Source of the DNA: Pontimonas sp038118225
GTDB lineage: Bacteria; Actinomycetota; Actinomycetes; Actinomycetales; Microbacteriaceae
Length of the DNA: 64,000 nucleotides
Assembly (NCBI GenBank): GCA_038118225.1
Contig: JAYOHK010000001.1
Coordinates: forward strand, 62,001-126,000
Direction: 5' to 3'
The position numbers and the translations under genes are program-made. This document shows, piece by piece, positions 35,387 through 43,754 of this stretch. Each line of letters starts with the position of its first letter. Within the stretch, counting starts at the first letter, position 1. The notes under the pieces were generated by a model, which was given only the letters and a program-made list of their open reading frames with translations, was not told the origin of the DNA and did not search any database.

Positions 35387-36805
35387 ATGTCCGACGTGAT
35401 TCTCGACCGACCCGATTTGCAAGAGTTTGGCCAATACGAATTCGGTTGGCACGACTCTGACACTGCGGGCGAGACTGCCAAACGCGGTCTCAGCAAAGCA
35501 GTGGTCGAAGAGATTTCGGACCTCAAAGATGAACCCGCCTGGATGCGCGAGCGCCGTCTCAAGGCACTCGAGATTTTCGAACGCAAGCCGATGCCAAACT
35601 TTGGTGCTGACCTAAGCGGAATCGATTTCGACAACATCAAGTACTTTGTGCGCTCCACCGAGCGCCAAGCACAAACCTGGGAAGACCTCCCCGAAGACAT
35701 TAAGAACACCTATGAGCGTCTCGGTATTCCCGAGGCAGAACGAGCACGCCTCGTTGCCGGTGTCGCAGCGCAATACGAGTCTGAGGTTGTCTACCACCAG
35801 ATTCGAGAAGACCTCGAAGAGCAAGGTGTCATCTTCATGGACACCGACACCGCGCTACGCGAGCACCCCGAGTTCTTCACTGAGTACTTCGGAACGGTGA
35901 TCCCATCTGGAGACAACAAGTTCTCAGCCCTTAACACGGCTGTGTGGTCCGGTGGATCGTTCGTCTACGTCCCACCCGGCGTTCACGTGGAAATTCCGCT
36001 TCAGGCCTATTTCCGTATTAACACCGAGAACATGGGCCAATTTGAGCGCACGCTGATCATCGCCGATGAGGGCAGCTACGTGCACTACATCGAAGGCTGC
36101 ACCGCACCTGTCTATTCCTCAGACTCGCTGCACTCAGCAGTTGTTGAAATCATCGTCAAGAAGAACGCGCGCGTTCGCTACACCACCATCCAGAACTGGT
36201 CGACCAACGTCTACAACCTGGTCACCAAGCGCGCCATCGCGCACGAAGGCGCCACCATGGAGTGGATTGATGGAAACCTCGGTTCCAAGGTCACCATGAA
36301 ATACCCCTCGGTGTTCTTGGTCGGCGAGCATGCCAAGGGAGAGACCCTGTCTGTCGCGTTCGCGGGACCTGGTCAGCACCAAGACGCCGGAGCGAAGATG
36401 ATTCACATGGCTCCCAACACCACCTCCTCGATTGTGTCGAAGTCAATCGCACGCGGTGGTGGTCGAGCCGGTTACCGCGGCGAGGTGCGCGTTGACGACA
36501 AGGCCCACAATTCGGCCAACACTGTTCGCTGCGATGCCCTGCTGGTGGACACCATTTCTCGTTCTGACACCTACCCGGCAATTGATATCCGAGTCGATGA
36601 TGTTGTCCTAGGGCACGAGGCAACGGTCTCCAAGGTCAGCGAAGAGCAGCTGTTCTACTTGCAGTCCCGTGGACTTCCCGAGGATGAAGCAATGGCGATG
36701 ATTGTGCGCGGCTTCATCGAGCCCATCGCGCGTGAGTTGCCCATGGAGTATGCCCTTGAGCTCAACAAGCTCATTGAGCTCAACATGGAAGGTTCTGTCG
36801 GATAA
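35387..36805 (+). CDS. sufB: Fe-S cluster assembly protein SufB
   Basis: Scaffold subunit of the SufBCD complex that builds Fe-S clusters. 472 aa from the ATG at 35387, chosen because GAGGAGG lies 6 nt upstream and SufB proteins begin near this point; the frame is open further upstream but without support. Family motifs: NKFSALNTAVWSGGSFVYVP, YIEGCTAP, NWSTNVYNLVTKR, NTVRCDALLV with Cys382 at the position of the persulfide-accepting Cys of E. coli SufB, and EEQLFYLQSRGL. First gene of sufB-sufD-Rieske-sufC-sufT. sufD follows without a gap. Confidence 0.96.
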   Translation: MSDVILDRPDLQEFGQYEFGWHDSDTAGETAKRGLSKAVVEEISDLKDEPAWMRERRLKALEIFERKPMPNFGADLSGIDFDNIKYFVRSTERQAQTWEDLPEDIKNTYERLGIPEAERARLVAGVAAQYESEVVYHQIREDLEEQGVIFMDTDTALREHPEFFTEYFGTVIPSGDNKFSALNTAVWSGGSFVYVPPGVHVEIPLQAYFRINTENMGQFERTLIIADEGSYVHYIEGCTAPVYSSDSLHSAVVEIIVKKNARVRYTTIQNWSTNVYNLVTKRAIAHEGATMEWIDGNLGSKVTMKYPSVFLVGEHAKGETLSVAFAGPGQHQDAGAKMIHMAPNTTSSIVSKSIARGGGRAGYRGEVRVDDKAHNSANTVRCDALLVDTISRSDTYPAIDIRVDDVVLGHEATVSKVSEEQLFYLQSRGLPEDEAMAMIVRGFIEPIARELPMEYALELNKLIELNMEGSVG

Positions 36806-37987
36806 ATGAATAGCCCCTCAGAGGCCCCGAAAGTGGTCCTCGACCCGTCAATGACGCGCGTGGAGAACGCTGTGCCTGTGCAGACTCGCTCGGAGCGCTT
36901 CCATTCCACTGACCCCGACGCCTTCCCGAGTGTGACGGGGCGCGAGCCCGAATGGCGCCTGAGTCCAGTGAAGGAGCTCACCGCGCTCATCACTGGAGCC
37001 CTCGATGGAGGCGAATACTCGCTCACCGCCCCGAATAGTTCCTCAGTCACCGCTGAATTTGTCGACTCCGCCGAAGCAGCTCGAGGACGTGTCTCAGAGC
37101 CCGAAGACCGGCTTGCCGCAAACGCCTGGTCCCAGGTGGAAAAGACCCTCCTGGTGTCCATCACCGGCGAAGCAGGCACTGTCACGCTCGAGCGCTCAGA
37201 GTTGGGAAATGTTCCCCGGGCTGCCCACACGCTGATCCAGGTTGCTGAAAACGCGTCCGCGACACTGATTGTGCGCTCCTCCGGCGCCGCGCTCTTGGCG
37301 GAAAACGTCGAGATTGACGTGGCAAAGGGTGCAAGTCTGCAGATGGTTTCCGTCCAAGAATGGGATGACGACGCCATTCACTACGCCAGCCATTTCGCGC
37401 GGGTAGGGGAGCAGGCATCACTTACCCACATCGTTGCCACCATGGGCGGACACATCGTTGTGGTGAACCCGTCCGCGGAACTAGCGGGTGAGAAGGCCAA
37501 CGGGGAGCTCTATGGCGTGTACTTTGCGGAAGCTCACCAACACCTTGAATCCCGTGTCTATGTGCACCACGTGGGACCAGACACCACCTCCAATGTGAGC
37601 TACAAGGGTGCACTCCACGGAGAAGGCGCTCGTACTGTGTGGGTTGGTGACGTTCTCATTGGAGCCGACGCAACCGGCACGGACTCCTACGAGCAGAACC
37701 GAAACCTGGTTCTCTCCGATGGCACCCGGGCAGATTCCATCCCGAACCTTGAAATCAAGACCGGGGATATTGCCGGAGCCGGTCACGCAAGTGCAACGGG
37801 ACGCTTTGACGACGAACATCTCTTCTACCTGCAGTCACGAGGTATTCCAGAGGTTCAGGCCAGGCGCCTTGTCGTCGGCGGCTTCCTCGGTGAGGTTGTG
37901 CAGAAGATTGACGATCAAGACCTGCAAGTCCACCTGATTGACCGCATTCAACAAAAGCTTCGCGACACTGAGGAGGCCCCCGCATGA
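36806..37987 (+). CDS. sufD: Fe-S cluster assembly protein SufD
   Basis: SufB partner in the SufBC2D complex. 393 aa. Right-handed beta-helix core with AGHASATGRFDDEHLFYLQSR near the C-terminus, holding the His expected at the E. coli SufD H360 position. The N-terminal third is divergent, as usual. ATG directly follows the sufB stop. Overlaps the Rieske gene as ATGA. Confidence 0.94.
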   Translation: MNSPSEAPKVVLDPSMTRVENAVPVQTRSERFHSTDPDAFPSVTGREPEWRLSPVKELTALITGALDGGEYSLTAPNSSSVTAEFVDSAEAARGRVSEPEDRLAANAWSQVEKTLLVSITGEAGTVTLERSELGNVPRAAHTLIQVAENASATLIVRSSGAALLAENVEIDVAKGASLQMVSVQEWDDDAIHYASHFARVGEQASLTHIVATMGGHIVVVNPSAELAGEKANGELYGVYFAEAHQHLESRVYVHHVGPDTTSNVSYKGALHGEGARTVWVGDVLIGADATGTDSYEQNRNLVLSDGTRADSIPNLEIKTGDIAGAGHASATGRFDDEHLFYLQSRGIPEVQARRLVVGGFLGEVVQKIDDQDLQVHLIDRIQQKLRDTEEAPA

Positions 37988-38310
37988 GCAACGTGTTGGT
38001 GTGCAAGGAGTCCGATGTGGAACTTGGCCACGCGGTCAAAGTCACCATTGACGACATCCCGATTGCACTGGTGAAGGACTCAGCTGGCGTGCTTCACGCG
38101 CTCGGCGACACATGCTCGCACGGTGAGATTTCCTTGAGCGAAGGATTCGTCGAAGACGACACTCTCGAGTGCTGGGCTCACGGCTCAAAATTTGAGCTCA
38201 CCAGCGGCAAGCCACAGAACTTCCCGGCTTTTGAGCCGGTTCCCGTCTACAAAGTCACCGTCACCGACGGAGACGTATACATCGACACCGAGACAACTCT
38301 CGGTAACTAG
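37984..38310 (+). CDS. Rieske-type [2Fe-2S] ferredoxin in the suf operon
   Basis: 108 aa soluble Rieske protein with both ligand boxes: C44-x-H46 (CSHG) and C63-x2-H66 (CWAHG). It looks like the ferredoxin subunit of a dioxygenase, but no oxygenase is nearby; its place inside the suf operon (overlapping sufD by 4 nt, 26 nt before sufC) suggests electron supply to Fe-S assembly. That role is inference. This placement is, from memory, common in related actinobacteria. Confidence 0.92.
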   Translation: MSNVLVCKESDVELGHAVKVTIDDIPIALVKDSAGVLHALGDTCSHGEISLSEGFVEDDTLECWAHGSKFELTSGKPQNFPAFEPVPVYKVTVTDGDVYIDTETTLGN

Positions 38311-38336
38311 ACCTCACAAAAACCCACGGAGACACA

Positions 38337-39098
38337 ATGTCAACTCTTGAGATTAAGAACCTTCACGTATCGATTTCCACCGAGCAGGGTCCAGTGGAGA
38401 TCCTCAAAGGCGTCGACCTCACCATCAAGCAGGGCGAAACTCACGCCATCATGGGTCCAAACGGCTCCGGCAAGTCGACTTTGGCTTACACAATTGCCGG
38501 TCACCCGCGTTATGAAGTAACCGGCGGATCAATCTCCTTGGACGGTGAGGACGTCCTGGAGATGTCGGTTGACGAACGCGCAAAGGCCGGCCTTTTCCTG
38601 GCGATGCAGTACCCCGTGGAGGTACCCGGGGTCACGGTGACAAACTTCCTCCGCACCGCCAAGACCGCAATCGACGGGAAGGCTCCCGCTCTTCGCCAGT
38701 GGGTAGGAGACCTCAAGGAGGCCATGTCGTCGCTGAAGATGGAGTCTGGTTTCGCAGAGCGCAACGTCAACGAAGGCTTCTCCGGTGGAGAAAAGAAGCG
38801 TCACGAAATCATGCAACTTCAGGTACTCAAGCCCCGCTTCGCAGTGCTCGACGAGACTGACTCTGGTCTGGACGTTGACGCACTGAAGATTGTGTCCCAG
38901 GGCGTCAACAAGGCCAAGGAAGACACCGGACTCGGAGTACTCCTAATCACCCACTACACCCGCATTCTTCGCTACATCGAGCCAGACTTCGTTCACGTGG
39001 TCGTGGCGGGAAAGATCGTTGAAGACGGCGGACCCGAACTTGCTGAACGCCTCGAAAACGAGGGGTATGACCGCTACCTCACCGCCCAAGGCGCATAA
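38337..39098 (+). CDS. sufC: Fe-S cluster assembly ATPase SufC
   Basis: ABC-type ATPase of SufBC2D. 253 aa. Walker A GPNGSGKST at 40-48, Q-loop AMQYPVEVPGV, signature FSGGEKKRHE, Walker B FAVLDETDSGLD and H-loop ITHYTRIL. ATG start with GGAG upstream. No membrane partner; it binds SufB and SufD. Confidence 0.97.
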   Translation: MSTLEIKNLHVSISTEQGPVEILKGVDLTIKQGETHAIMGPNGSGKSTLAYTIAGHPRYEVTGGSISLDGEDVLEMSVDERAKAGLFLAMQYPVEVPGVTVTNFLRTAKTAIDGKAPALRQWVGDLKEAMSSLKMESGFAERNVNEGFSGGEKKRHEIMQLQVLKPRFAVLDETDSGLDVDALKIVSQGVNKAKEDTGLGVLLITHYTRILRYIEPDFVHVVVAGKIVEDGGPELAERLENEGYDRYLTAQGA

Positions 39099-39100
39099 GC

Positions 39101-39430
39101 ATGCCCACGGCGCTGAGCGACGAACGCTTCGACGAGTTCCAAGAAGCTCTTAAAGACGTGATTGACCCCGAACTGGGGGTCAACATCGTCGATCTTGGAC
39201 TCATTTATGACCTGAGCTGGGATGACGAGGAAGATGCGCTCATTCTGAGCATGACCCTGACCTCCGCCGGATGTCCGCTCACCGATGTCATCGAAGAGGA
39301 AGTGGGCAAGGCATTGGACAACCACGCAGAGCGCTTCCGCATTAACTGGGTATGGATGCCGCCGTGGGGGCCCGAGCGCATTAGCGAAGATGGGCGTGAC
39401 ATGATGCGCGCTTTGGGCTTTAGCATTTAA
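39101..39430 (+). CDS. sufT: SufT-like metal-sulfur cluster assembly factor (DUF59/MIP18)
   Basis: 109 aa DUF59 protein. DPELGVNIVDLGLIYDL at the N-terminus and the conserved cysteine in TSAGCPLTDVIEEEV. Family members help mature or deliver Fe-S clusters. ATG start 2 nt after sufC. It closes the operon; sufS (cysteine desulfurase), sufU and sufR are not here. Confidence 0.9.
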   Translation: MPTALSDERFDEFQEALKDVIDPELGVNIVDLGLIYDLSWDDEEDALILSMTLTSAGCPLTDVIEEEVGKALDNHAERFRINWVWMPPWGPERISEDGRDMMRALGFSI

Positions 39431-39459
39431 AGCTCTCTGAATTTCACCCGAAGGGTCCC

Positions 39460-41055
39460 ATGCTGCAGGTCACTGACCTTGAAGTGCGCGTCGGTGCGCG
39501 TCTATTGATGTCCGATGTTTCCTTCACCATCCAGCCAGGTGACACGGTGGGGCTTGTCGGGCGTAACGGCGCAGGAAAGACAACGCTCACCAAGGTCCTT
39601 GCCGGCGATTTTGCTCCGGCAAACGGCTCGGTTCACCACCAGGGCGCAATTGGTTACCTCCCTCAAGATCCGCGCGCAGGTGACCCCGAACAACTCGCCG
39701 GGCACCGCATTCTCGATGCGAGAGGACTCGCTTCGCTTCAAGCCCGTATCGATAAGGCCACGACTGAAATGGGTAGCGACGATCCAGGCGTTGCCGAGAA
39801 GGCAATGGCCCGCTATGCCAGAGCCCACGATGAATTTGTGAGTGCAGGCGGATACGCCGCCGAAGCGGAAGCCGCGACTATTGCCAGCAACCTCAGCCTG
39901 CCCCAGAGCGTCTTGAAACAGCCCCTAGGAACTCTCTCCGGAGGCCAGCGACGTCGAATTGAGCTCGCCCGGATTCTCTTTCATAACGCACCAGTGATGA
40001 TTCTGGATGAGCCCACCAACCATTTAGATCAAGATTCAGTGGTCTGGCTTCGTGAGTTTCTTCGGACCTATCAGGGCGCCGCCATTGTGATCTCCCACGA
40101 TGTGGAGCTTGTGGAGCACTCGGTGAACCGCGTGTTCTACCTCGACGCCATGCGGCAGGTGATTGATATCTACAACATGGGGTGGAAGCACTATCTCCAA
40201 GCCCGTGAAGCAGATGAGGAGCGCAGAAGACGGGAACGTCAAACAGCAGAGCGCAAGGCGACTAGCCTCCACGAACAGGCTGCGCGTTTTGGCGCGAAGG
40301 CGTCAAAAGCCTCCGCGGCTCACCAGATGCGCGCCCGTGCCGAGAAACTCATGGCCGGACTTGATGAACAAGTCGCCCAGGAACGCGTTGCGGCGATTAG
40401 GTTTCCCACGCCAGCTCCGTGTGGCAAAACTCCGCTGTTTGGGCACAACTTGTCGAAGTCCTACGGCTCTCTCGAGATTTTCACCGCCGTCGATCTTGCA
40501 ATCGATAAGGGCAGCAAGGTTGTCGTGCTGGGTTTAAACGGTGCGGGCAAGACGACATTGCTACGCATTTTGGCGGGAGTAGACCAGCCCGACACCGGGA
40601 CGATTGAAGCCGGACACGGTCTTCGCCTGGGCTATTACGCCCAGGAACACGAAACCCTCGATGTCGACAAGAGTGTCCTCGAGAACATGCTTCGCGGCAG
40701 TGACGTGAACGAGGTAGAGGCCAGACGAATCCTGGGGTCTTTCCTCTTCACGGGAGATGATGTCCATAAGCCCGCTGGCGTGCTGAGCGGTGGGGAAAAG
40801 ACCCGGCTTGCGCTGGCGGCACTAGTGGTCTCGGGAGCAAACTTGTTGCTACTGGATGAGCCCACCAACAACCTCGACCCCGCCAGTCGTGAAGAAATTC
40901 TCCGCGCATTAAACGCCTATGAAGGGGCCGTTGTGCTCGTGAGCCACGATGAGGGAGCTGTTGACGCACTGTCGCCCGAGCGTGTGCTGATCCTGCCTGA
41001 TGGTGTTGAAGACCTGTGGGGTCGCGACTACGAGGAACTCGTTACCCTCGCGTAG
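39460..41055 (+). CDS. ABC-F family ATPase (translation-associated)
   Basis: 531 aa with two ABC domains and no membrane segments: Walker A GRNGAGKTT and GLNGAGKTT, signatures LSGGQRRRIEL and LSGGEKTRLAL, Walker B MILDEPTNHLD and LLLDEPTNNLD. Between them is a charged helical linker (EADEERRRRERQTAERKA), the P-site tRNA interaction motif of ABC-F proteins. ABC-F proteins act on stalled or antibiotic-bound ribosomes; a resistance role cannot be inferred. ATG start 29 nt after sufT; 3' end overlaps the convergent SURF1 gene by 14 nt. Confidence 0.93.
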   Translation: MLQVTDLEVRVGARLLMSDVSFTIQPGDTVGLVGRNGAGKTTLTKVLAGDFAPANGSVHHQGAIGYLPQDPRAGDPEQLAGHRILDARGLASLQARIDKATTEMGSDDPGVAEKAMARYARAHDEFVSAGGYAAEAEAATIASNLSLPQSVLKQPLGTLSGGQRRRIELARILFHNAPVMILDEPTNHLDQDSVVWLREFLRTYQGAAIVISHDVELVEHSVNRVFYLDAMRQVIDIYNMGWKHYLQAREADEERRRRERQTAERKATSLHEQAARFGAKASKASAAHQMRARAEKLMAGLDEQVAQERVAAIRFPTPAPCGKTPLFGHNLSKSYGSLEIFTAVDLAIDKGSKVVVLGLNGAGKTTLLRILAGVDQPDTGTIEAGHGLRLGYYAQEHETLDVDKSVLENMLRGSDVNEVEARRILGSFLFTGDDVHKPAGVLSGGEKTRLALAALVVSGANLLLLDEPTNNLDPASREEILRALNAYEGAVVLVSHDEGAVDALSPERVLILPDGVEDLWGRDYEELVTLA

Positions 41056-41863
41056 CATCCCATTTATCGAGAAGCTCGTCTTCCACGTCTTGGTCTGTGC
41101 GCGCTTTGCGACGGGTGGGAGCATCAACATCGTTGACCAGGCGATAGTCCTCACGGAGCAGATACCCCCATGCCACGAAGCCCAGTAGGGCAAAGAGGAA
41201 CCATTGCACGGTGTAGCTCAAATGGGGACCTTCATCGGCCGCCGGACGCTCGAGCAGAGATGGCATGGGTGTCGTTGCCGGATCTTCTGTTGACAACGCT
41301 ACATAGGCTCTCGAATCCAGAGCCATGCCACTTATCTCGGCGATGGTCTCTAGGTGGATGGTCGCCACTTGGCCTTCTGGCGCCGAACGCCCTGCGATTA
41401 GTGGCTCACTGGCAAAGAGCCGCCCAGTAATGGTCACATCACCATCCGGGGGAGTAGGCACGAGGTCCGGATAGTCCTGGCTGGACCCAGTGGGTACCCA
41501 GCCACGATTAACGAGAACGTATTGCCCGGAATCGAGCTGGAAGGGTACGAGGATTTCAAAGCCGACCTGGGAGAATCGTGGCCTCGTCCGCACCAACAAA
41601 GTATTCGCAGGGTCATAGGTTCCCCGCATCTCAACAGGAGTCCACCGCAGATCGTCATTCCAGGTCTGACCGGGCGGGAGGGCGTCATAGAAGGCCATAG
41701 GCGACTGCGAGAAATGAATCTCTACGCGCTCGATCTCAGCAACTTTTTGGCTGCGACGATCCCACTGCCACAGTCCAAAAAGGCTTGTCACCACCGCGAA
41801 AATCACGGCTACTGCGAAGTACGACATCCACCTGAGCGTGAAGGCGTGCCTGAGCAGACTCAT
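41042..41863 (-). CDS. SURF1 family protein (cytochrome oxidase assembly)
   Basis: 273 aa. Two transmembrane helices near the ends (about 14-33 and 220-240) enclose an extracytoplasmic domain with FGLWQWDRRSQK, RGTYDPANTLLVRTRP, YVLVNRGWVP and HLSYTVQWFLFALLG, the SURF1 signature. Helps mature aa3-type cytochrome c oxidase, consistent with heme A synthesis genes nearby. ATG start overlaps the stop of the upstream small gene as ATGA. Confidence 0.92.
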   Translation of the reverse strand: MSLLRHAFTLRWMSYFAVAVIFAVVTSLFGLWQWDRRSQKVAEIERVEIHFSQSPMAFYDALPPGQTWNDDLRWTPVEMRGTYDPANTLLVRTRPRFSQVGFEILVPFQLDSGQYVLVNRGWVPTGSSQDYPDLVPTPPDGDVTITGRLFASEPLIAGRSAPEGQVATIHLETIAEISGMALDSRAYVALSTEDPATTPMPSLLERPAADEGPHLSYTVQWFLFALLGFVAWGYLLREDYRLVNDVDAPTRRKARTDQDVEDELLDKWDATRG

Positions 41864-42075
41864 CTAGATGCTCCTAGCTCGCGGACAACAACAGGAAACT
41901 GGCGTGCCCCAAGATAGTCGACGAAGAATGGCTGGTGTTCGCTACACGAGAGCCAAATCTTCTCTCGTGACTCGTCATGAATCTTTGGATTCCGCCAGAC
42001 AATCTCCACTGTGGCGTGATCCACGCAGCCCTTTCTCGAACACCTCAGAGTATCTGGGCCAACTTCCCCCAGCAC
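41860..42075 (-). CDS. Small Cys-rich conserved hypothetical protein
   Basis: 71 aa soluble protein with CSRKGC near the start and CSEH further on, spaced like a small zinc-binding fold (two cysteines, then Cys-x2-His). I recognise it as a family that sits between DUF3099 and SURF1 in related genomes; the name acetone carboxylase sometimes attached to it has no support here. GTG start 2 nt after the DUF3099 stop, stop overlapping SURF1. Function unknown; it may be linked to oxidase assembly by position only. Confidence 0.7.
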   Translation of the reverse strand: MLGEVGPDTLRCSRKGCVDHATVEIVWRNPKIHDESREKIWLSCSEHQPFFVDYLGARQFPVVVRELGASR

Positions 42076-42077
42076 GC

Positions 42078-42350
42078 TTACTGCTTCGGGGAAAGGGGAA
42101 CAAGTGCCCCGGGAGTGTATGCGGTGGCTGATTGGCCACGGCGATCAACTTGGTTGGCAACAACGACAGCAAGATAGGGCAACACAACCGCGCCGACTGC
42201 CGGCAGGAGCAGCCACCAACCTGGTGCGATGAAACAAGCACCGATACAGACAAGGCGAAGCCCCATGGCGACCGAGTACTTCACCATGCGTTGGCGACGC
42301 TCATCCACCGGTGATACCGGTAGCGAAGTGATGCTGTTTGGCTGAGCCAT
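42078..42350 (-). CDS. DUF3099 membrane protein
   Basis: 90 aa. N-terminal SITSLPVSPVDERRQRMVKYSV motif followed by two closely spaced transmembrane helices (about 27-45 and 48-66), matching the DUF3099 family of actinobacteria. Function unknown. ATG start 9 nt after a TACGAT -10; first of three genes with the Cys-rich protein and SURF1. Divergent from fabG with only 46 nt between starts. Confidence 0.8.
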   Translation of the reverse strand: MAQPNSITSLPVSPVDERRQRMVKYSVAMGLRLVCIGACFIAPGWWLLLPAVGAVVLPYLAVVVANQVDRRGQSATAYTPGALVPLSPKQ

Positions 42351-42359
42351 AGTGGCACC

Positions 42360-42365
42360 ATCGTA
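42360..42365 (-). promoter_or_regulatory. -10 element TACGAT upstream of DUF3099 gene
   Basis: TACGAT on the minus strand ends 9 nt before the ATG; near-leaderless spacing. Confidence 0.45.
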
Positions 42366-42382
42366 GAACTCTTACCTGCGCA

Positions 42383-42388
42383 TATGCT
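42383..42388 (+). promoter_or_regulatory. -10 element TATGCT upstream of fabG
   Basis: TATGCT ends 8 nt before the ATG at 42397. It supports that ATG as the start instead of an in-frame TTG at 42388, which lies inside the promoter. Confidence 0.45.
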
Positions 42389-42396
42389 TGAGAGCT

Positions 42397-43107
42397 ATGA
42401 CGACTCCTCGCACTGTTCTTATCACTGGCGGAAACCGCGGAATTGGCTATGCCATGGCGGAAGAATTCTTGGCCCAAGGCCACCGTGTCGCAGTGACCGC
42501 GCGCTCGGGTCAGGGACCAGATGGAGCGTTGACCGTTACCGCCGACGTCACCGATGGTGCGAGCCTTGACTCTGCCCTCGCTGAGGTGGAAGCGAAGTTG
42601 GGCCCCATCGAGGTACTCGTGGCAAACGCCGGAATAACCAGGGACACCCTGATCCTGCGCATGTCGGATGAGGATTTCGAAGAGGTCATCAACACCAATT
42701 TGACGGGTGTTTTCCGCGTGGTGAAGCGTGCGATTAAGTCGATGGTGAAGGGCCGGTTTGGTCGCGTCATCCTGATTTCCAGCGTGGTAGGCCTCTATGG
42801 GTCTGCTGGACAGATCAACTATTCATCGGCAAAGTCCGGCCTCGTTGGATTTGCCCGTTCACTTACGCGTGAGCTTGGCGGACGCGGTATCACCGCAAAC
42901 GTTGTTGCGCCTGGGTTTATCGAGACCGATATGACCGCGGTTCTTACTGACGAGCAGCGCTCGACCTACATGGCGGCAATCCCGGCAGGACGCTTCGCTG
43001 AACCCTCAGAGGTGGCAGGTGTTGTCTCCTGGTTGGCCTCAGATCACGCAGGGTACATCTCCGGCGCGGTGATTCCTGTGGATGGCGGTCTAGGAATGGG
43101 CCACTAG
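42397..43107 (+). CDS. fabG: 3-oxoacyl-ACP reductase-like short-chain dehydrogenase
   Basis: Classical SDR, 236 aa from the ATG at 42397. Cofactor loop TGGNRGIG at 10-17, NAG at 77-79 and catalytic Ser129, Tyr142, Lys146 (ISSVVGLYG, NYSSAKSG). It most resembles FabG/MabA, reducing 3-oxoacyl-ACP in fatty acid elongation; no enoyl reductase (inhA) is adjacent, so an assignment to another SDR substrate cannot be ruled out. Its TAG shares CTAG with convergent serB. Confidence 0.88.
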   Translation: MTTPRTVLITGGNRGIGYAMAEEFLAQGHRVAVTARSGQGPDGALTVTADVTDGASLDSALAEVEAKLGPIEVLVANAGITRDTLILRMSDEDFEEVINTNLTGVFRVVKRAIKSMVKGRFGRVILISSVVGLYGSAGQINYSSAKSGLVGFARSLTRELGGRGITANVVAPGFIETDMTAVLTDEQRSTYMAAIPAGRFAEPSEVAGVVSWLASDHAGYISGAVIPVDGGLGMGH

Positions 43108-43754
43108 GCCGGTAAGTAGTCGATCACGCGAGAGAGATCGCGCTCTTCGATTGAGACAAGCGCGCGCTCACGCACAATGGGTTTGGCGACAAACGCTACG
43201 GATACTGCAGCCTCCGACATCATGACCAGGTCATTGGCGCCATCGCCCACGGCAACGATGTGAGTTGCGGGTACACCCCATTTTTTGGCCCAATGCAGCA
43301 ACCAGGTCTTCTTGGCTTCGGCATCAACGATTGGGCCGTCCACCTCGCCGGTGAGAACACCCTCAGAGTGTCCCAGCCGATTTGCCCGCCAATCGTCTAG
43401 GCCGAGGCTTGTGGCGAGTGGATCAACAAGCTCGTGAAACCCTCCCGACACCGCGCACACGCGCCCTCCACGCCGATGAACTTCGTCGACGAGGGCTTGT
43501 GCGCCCATCGTCGCGGTCACACGAGCAGAAACGGCCTCAATAGCGTCAAGGCTCAAGCCGTTGAGAGCCCGCACACGTTCGACCAGCGACCCCGCAAAAT
43601 CGAGTTCTCCAGCCATCGCACGGGCTGTTACCTCGGAGACAAGGCGCTGAACCTCTGGCCCTGCCTCTTTGGCGATTTCGTCGATGCCTTCTTCGTTTGC
43701 CAGGGTCGAATCAACATCGAGCACCACAAGAAGCGGTGCACCAGTCTCACTCAC
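43104..43754 (-). CDS. serB: Phosphoserine phosphatase
   Basis: Last step of serine synthesis. 216 aa HAD-family enzyme: nucleophile and general acid D13 and D15 in LDVDSTL, Glu-containing cap (EEGIDEIAKEAG), SGGF loop, Lys in DAEAKKTWL and GDGANDLVMM. It lacks the N-terminal ACT domains of mycobacterial SerB2. GTG start overlaps the glgC TGA stop as GTGA. Confidence 0.92.
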   Translation of the reverse strand: MSETGAPLLVVLDVDSTLANEEGIDEIAKEAGPEVQRLVSEVTARAMAGELDFAGSLVERVRALNGLSLDAIEAVSARVTATMGAQALVDEVHRRGGRVCAVSGGFHELVDPLATSLGLDDWRANRLGHSEGVLTGEVDGPIVDAEAKKTWLLHWAKKWGVPATHIVAVGDGANDLVMMSEAAVSVAFVAKPIVRERALVSIEERDLSRVIDYLPA

